From NCBI GenBank assembly GCA_003152595.1, contig PMAM01000108.1, forward strand, positions 17,777 to 25,259: a DNA stretch of 7,483 nt, written 5' to 3'. The position numbers and the translations under genes are program-made. This DNA comes from Acidobacterium sp. (lineage in GTDB: Bacteria; Acidobacteriota; Terriglobia; Terriglobales; Acidobacteriaceae). The notes under the pieces are model-generated. The model ran no database searches. It worked only from the letters and a program-made list of their open reading frames with translations, and had not been told where the DNA came from. Every line of letters begins with the position of its first letter. The first letter of the stretch is position 1. Of this stretch, positions 6,401 through 7,483 are shown one piece after another.

Positions 6401-6692
6401 TGACCTGAACCTGAACGACGCGGCCTCTCTCGGGAACGCCGCGCTCATCCAGCAGGGCGTGTTCGATCCGGGGATGTTCCAGTCCGCGTTGGGTAATCTG
6501 GCGCTGAGTTCGACGCAAATCTCCGGAGTGCGGGTGCCGCAGTGGATCGGGCAAAGCAAGGCGTATTACCTGTTCCCGCATAAGATCGAGGGCGGGACGA
6601 TTTTTGATTACGGGAGCTACCGCGACTACTGGAACCCGAACCTCAACGGAGATCTGAGAACCTTTGACGTCTATCTGGGCTGCTCCTGGTGA
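3414..6692 (+). CDS. Fused decaheme cytochrome c / outer-membrane beta-barrel (MtrA-MtrB-like porin-cytochrome in one chain)
   Basis: The protein has 1092 residues. Residues 1-28 are a Sec signal peptide (RR near the start, hydrophobic core, PTLAG). Ten CXXCH heme c sites follow, starting at C54, C77, C112, C137, C189, C215, C239, C261, C284 and C303. This count, and phrases such as GPFAYQHPPVSENCLNCHSP (249-268), match the DmsE/MtrA/PioA decaheme family (MtrA has about 333 residues). Many extra histidines could be distal ligands. Residues 311-405 are an Ala/Pro/Ser-rich linker. Residues 406-1092 look like the MtrB/PioB barrel: GRVGEYDSLEQSAG (427-440), then alternating polar/aromatic strands to the end, finishing in an aromatic residue (GCSW) as outer-membrane proteins usually do. 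Its about 690 residues match MtrB (about 700). In MtrAB the cytochrome threads a separate barrel to conduct electrons across the outer membrane; this chain appears to do both jobs. A CX3CH site (C581, C585, H586) lies in the barrel part. Hemes need the Ccm or Ccs machinery, not seen here. The cytochrome half is certain; the barrel half is recognised by sequence style. Confidence 0.92.
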   Translation: MRRSVRVLPVAAVLTILVVSFPFPTLAGQAAKTLVSHGRSPQIPGATAVGSDTCATCHADVAKNFAHAFHAQQGVQCEECHGPGSLHVQGGGDVTKIVSLTKRTAAEANAVCLNCHSGDPGTRHWEQGPHAANGVRCIDCHQVHAAAAGTARESEAAFDTSTRRSGNAGFVSPETSVFVQSRSVTNEVCLRCHQTQAAQMSMPYHHPLREGKMSCMDCHDAHGGPAGNNLRTANANELCLSCHAQYRGPFAYQHPPVSENCLNCHSPHGSPNTNLLSLSEPALCLQCHSGHHNGAALPLADRCTNCHSSIHGTDVATPSGGSRFIDKGPVGVPSEPVQTPQPVGSSVATNTALPPGHRSLHASAYAVGVASAPAMLASRLGASMPSAAMLGGGANGAAGESDPAAAWSAWSLSPASYRLIDGSGFLGRVGEYDSLEQSAGTNEVTAFVSQQNHLTLVSRATVLTGNDYSIRSQLTVSNWLNAGLDLRSLVQQQDHYVSYLPLLSSSDFGLPGAVTDSIPANANFAITRRLGSGYAEVKAPKLPVHLFVRGNVQARTGQSQLTWLDENSTPAVYVDGVNTTCGQLCHQDSHFQPVNFTTRNVSGGADVELRRVLRISYAHTFSSFHDRLVFPTATYTGPFTPENEGSSVVNPPPSGPAPTDFPAGNYYLDIPSPSQFSADDVHMNLTPASRITWNGYVSYTRAQDTFTRDVQNRFDSDQTVTWNPLERVRLVGDYHQQNQINAFTPYYTLYGNVSYHRHWEGLSADFELPANFSLEARYRRGGITRSNASLWPQIYSIDNTDLQTVIPSSTSNTAELAVRYHTSLWNARAGYEWTGTDHPGFLIVPGSNNRVFADLWITPNPWLTLSNDTSVIVQNAFPSPLLPNTPTANQGFGGDISGLPSNFQRHERFYIDTASATLHPVTAWNLGLGYSYQQNNLTTYMAFQNDSSTNYVVDEPVVPWKQLTQAWWGNSTYIVKQHLGLDLALTRNASSSGYRPDLNLNDAASLGNAALIQQGVFDPGMFQSALGNLALSSTQISGVRVPQWIGQSKAYYLFPHKIEGGTIFDYGSYRDYWNPNLNGDLRTFDVYLGCSW

Positions 6693-6718
6693 AAAGGAGA
6701 TTTCCGGCATCTGACGGC

Positions 6719-6753
6719 CCAACGGGGACAGGGGAATGGTGGCTTCCCGTTGG
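6719..6753 (+). terminator. Inverted repeat downstream of the cytochrome-porin gene, weak terminator candidate
   Basis: CCAACGGG (6719-6726) and CCCGTTGG (6746-6753) pair perfectly over 8 bp with a 19-nt loop, starting 26 nt after the stop codon. There is no T-run after it, so it may act as a 3'-end stabiliser or not at all. Confidence 0.3.
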
Positions 6754-7202
6754 AAACCAAGTCAATCCGGTCTGCGCGCTTTTGCGGCGAAGGCGGTCAA
6801 GCACAGTGGCGCGCCGGACGATTGGGCAGATAACCGATCGGAGTCCTCGAAATCGGCTTCCATTGAGCCATCCTGCCGAGCCAGTCTCGATTGACGCCAA
6901 CATCCCGGGGGCGTCCAAATTGAGTTCAATGAGTGCTAAGGCCTGTGATAGATATCGCAAAACGGCATCGCGCAATGTGTCCCTGCCGGGCCAACCCGGT
7001 CCTCGGAAAACTGAAGCGCAGCCGACTTCATGGGACCTATCCGAGGAGCAGCGTGGATTCGGCGGTACTTCCCGATGGTCGACGTCCAGCAGCTATCGCG
7101 CAAATCAGGATTACTGGTGACATTCACACCAATGAGTGAACTGCGCGACTGCATGGTTCCGCGTTTGCCCAAACAGAACAGACAAATTGAAGAGGAGCCT
7201 CG

Positions 7203-7268
7203 GAAGATTCCGATTCGCAGTCGCGGCAAACGCGCTTGCGGCGCATCCGCGTGCCTGGCGGAATCTTC
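7203..7268. repeat. Nested inverted repeat (possible structured RNA or element ends)
   Basis: GAAGATTCCG (7203-7212) pairs perfectly over 10 bp with CGGAATCTTC (7259-7268). Inside, CGCGG (7222-7226) pairs with CCGCG (7247-7251). The 46-nt interior is very GC-rich with further CGCG/GCGC pairing options. It matches no RNA family or insertion sequence I know. Confidence 0.4.
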
Positions 7269-7378
7269 GGGCGCATGATCGCTGGTTTTCAGGGCAACCG
7301 GTCGTACATTCCCCTGGCATGCGATGACACGTTTTCGAGGGCGGTGAGCGCGGATGCACCGGGCGAGCAGTTCGAGAA

Positions 7379-7396
7379 TGCCACGCGAGAATGGCA
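7379..7396 (-). terminator. Small hairpin after the right-edge cytochrome gene, weak terminator candidate
   Basis: On the minus strand TGCCA and TGGCA form a 5-bp stem with an 8-nt loop, followed by TTCT. It lies 13 nt past the second stop codon of the right-edge gene. The stem is short, so termination is only possible. Confidence 0.2.
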
Positions 7397-7412
7397 CGAC
7401 TGGAAATTGTTA

Positions 7413-7483
7413 TTACTGGCCTGCCGGGGCGGCCTTCTTGTGCTCCACGAAGGTGTGTGCCTGATGACAGCTCACACACGTCT
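7413..7483 (-). CDS. C-terminal end of a c-type (probably multiheme) cytochrome, runs off right edge
   Basis: On the minus strand, one frame entering from the right edge encodes 22 residues and then two consecutive TAA stops (7413-7415 and 7410-7412). The tail reads TCVSCHQAHTFVEHKK (first 16 residues) followed by AAPAGQ. CVSCH is a perfect heme c attachment site, 17 residues from the C-terminus, and the nearby histidines (QAH, VEH) could be ligands. A heme site so close to the end is typical of multiheme cytochromes, where the last heme sits near the terminus, but one motif alone cannot show the heme number or family. It converges on the cytochrome-porin gene. The co-location of two heme proteins supports a genuine electron-transfer locus. 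The other two frames at this edge give no such motif. Confidence 0.72.
   Translation of the reverse strand, partial: TCVSCHQAHTFVEHKKAAPAGQ

Larger units (their letters stand above)
6693..7412. other. 720-bp gap between convergent cytochrome genes, no convincing gene
   Basis: Open frames here on both strands (up to about 150 codons) have irregular, Arg/Ser/Pro-rich translations, no recognisable domain, no good ribosome binding site and no heme motifs. The stretch contains a post-stop inverted repeat, a nested inverted repeat (7203-7268), a minor TGGTG/CACCA hairpin near 7100-7120, and a small hairpin below the right-hand gene. It is long for a gap between convergent bacterial genes and may be decayed coding sequence or contain an unrecognised RNA. 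Confidence 0.5.

Noticed and set aside
5442..6722. Minus-strand open frame of 426 codons opposite the barrel
   Set aside because: It is long but lies wholly antisense to the barrel part, with no start signal or recognisable domain; the plus-strand frame continues without a break from a clear cytochrome.
6936..7397. Minus-strand open frame of 153 codons in the convergent gap
   Set aside because: There is no ribosome binding site, the composition is irregular and no domain is recognisable; it also crosses the nested inverted repeat.
1..7483. tRNA, rRNA, CRISPR array or intact transposase
   Set aside because: I looked on both strands and saw no cloverleaf or TTCGA arm context, no regularly spaced identical repeats, and no transposase motif.

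Overview
The window is GC-rich bacterial DNA with ordinary housekeeping genes on the left and an electron-transfer locus on the right. The gene set (M16 zinc peptidase divergent from rlmN, then a large multiheme cytochrome/porin gene) and the composition suit a Gram-negative soil or sediment bacterium. My best guess is Acidobacteriota, but no rRNA or other taxonomic marker is present, so this is inference.

Layout. Positions 1-752 (minus) hold the N-terminal 250 residues of an M16 processing peptidase that runs off the left edge. After a 70 bp divergent spacer, 823-1974 (plus) is a complete rlmN. Positions 1975-3413 are about 1.4 kb of poorly coding DNA. They hold a tandem 14-bp repeat over the rlmN stop, a possible 24-codon ORF, a 70-codon stump of an ABC exporter, a family of diverged direct repeats where that stump ends, a strong 12-bp stem-loop, a G-quadruplex motif and a weak candidate ORF with one hydrophobic segment.

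The main feature is 3414-6692 (plus), a single 1092-residue protein. It has a signal peptide, ten CXXCH heme sites (residues 54-307) resembling MtrA/PioA/DmsE decaheme cytochromes, an Ala/Pro/Ser-rich linker (about 311-405) and a C-terminal part of about 690 residues that looks like an MtrB/PioB outer-membrane beta-barrel. In classical systems the cytochrome and the barrel are separate proteins that assemble into a conduit through the outer membrane; here they appear to be one polypeptide. A non-canonical CX3CH site lies inside the barrel part. Positions 6693-7412 contain no gene I can defend. At the right edge, on the minus strand, 7413-7483 encode the last 22 residues of another protein containing a CVSCH heme site, so a second multiheme or other c-type cytochrome probably converges on the fusion gene.

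Working model (inference): the fusion protein is a self-contained porin-cytochrome conduit that moves electrons between periplasm and cell exterior, and the convergent cytochrome is a candidate partner. No MtrC/OmcA-type surface cytochrome and no inner-membrane quinol oxidase is visible, so the direction of electron flow and the terminal donor or acceptor cannot be decided here.
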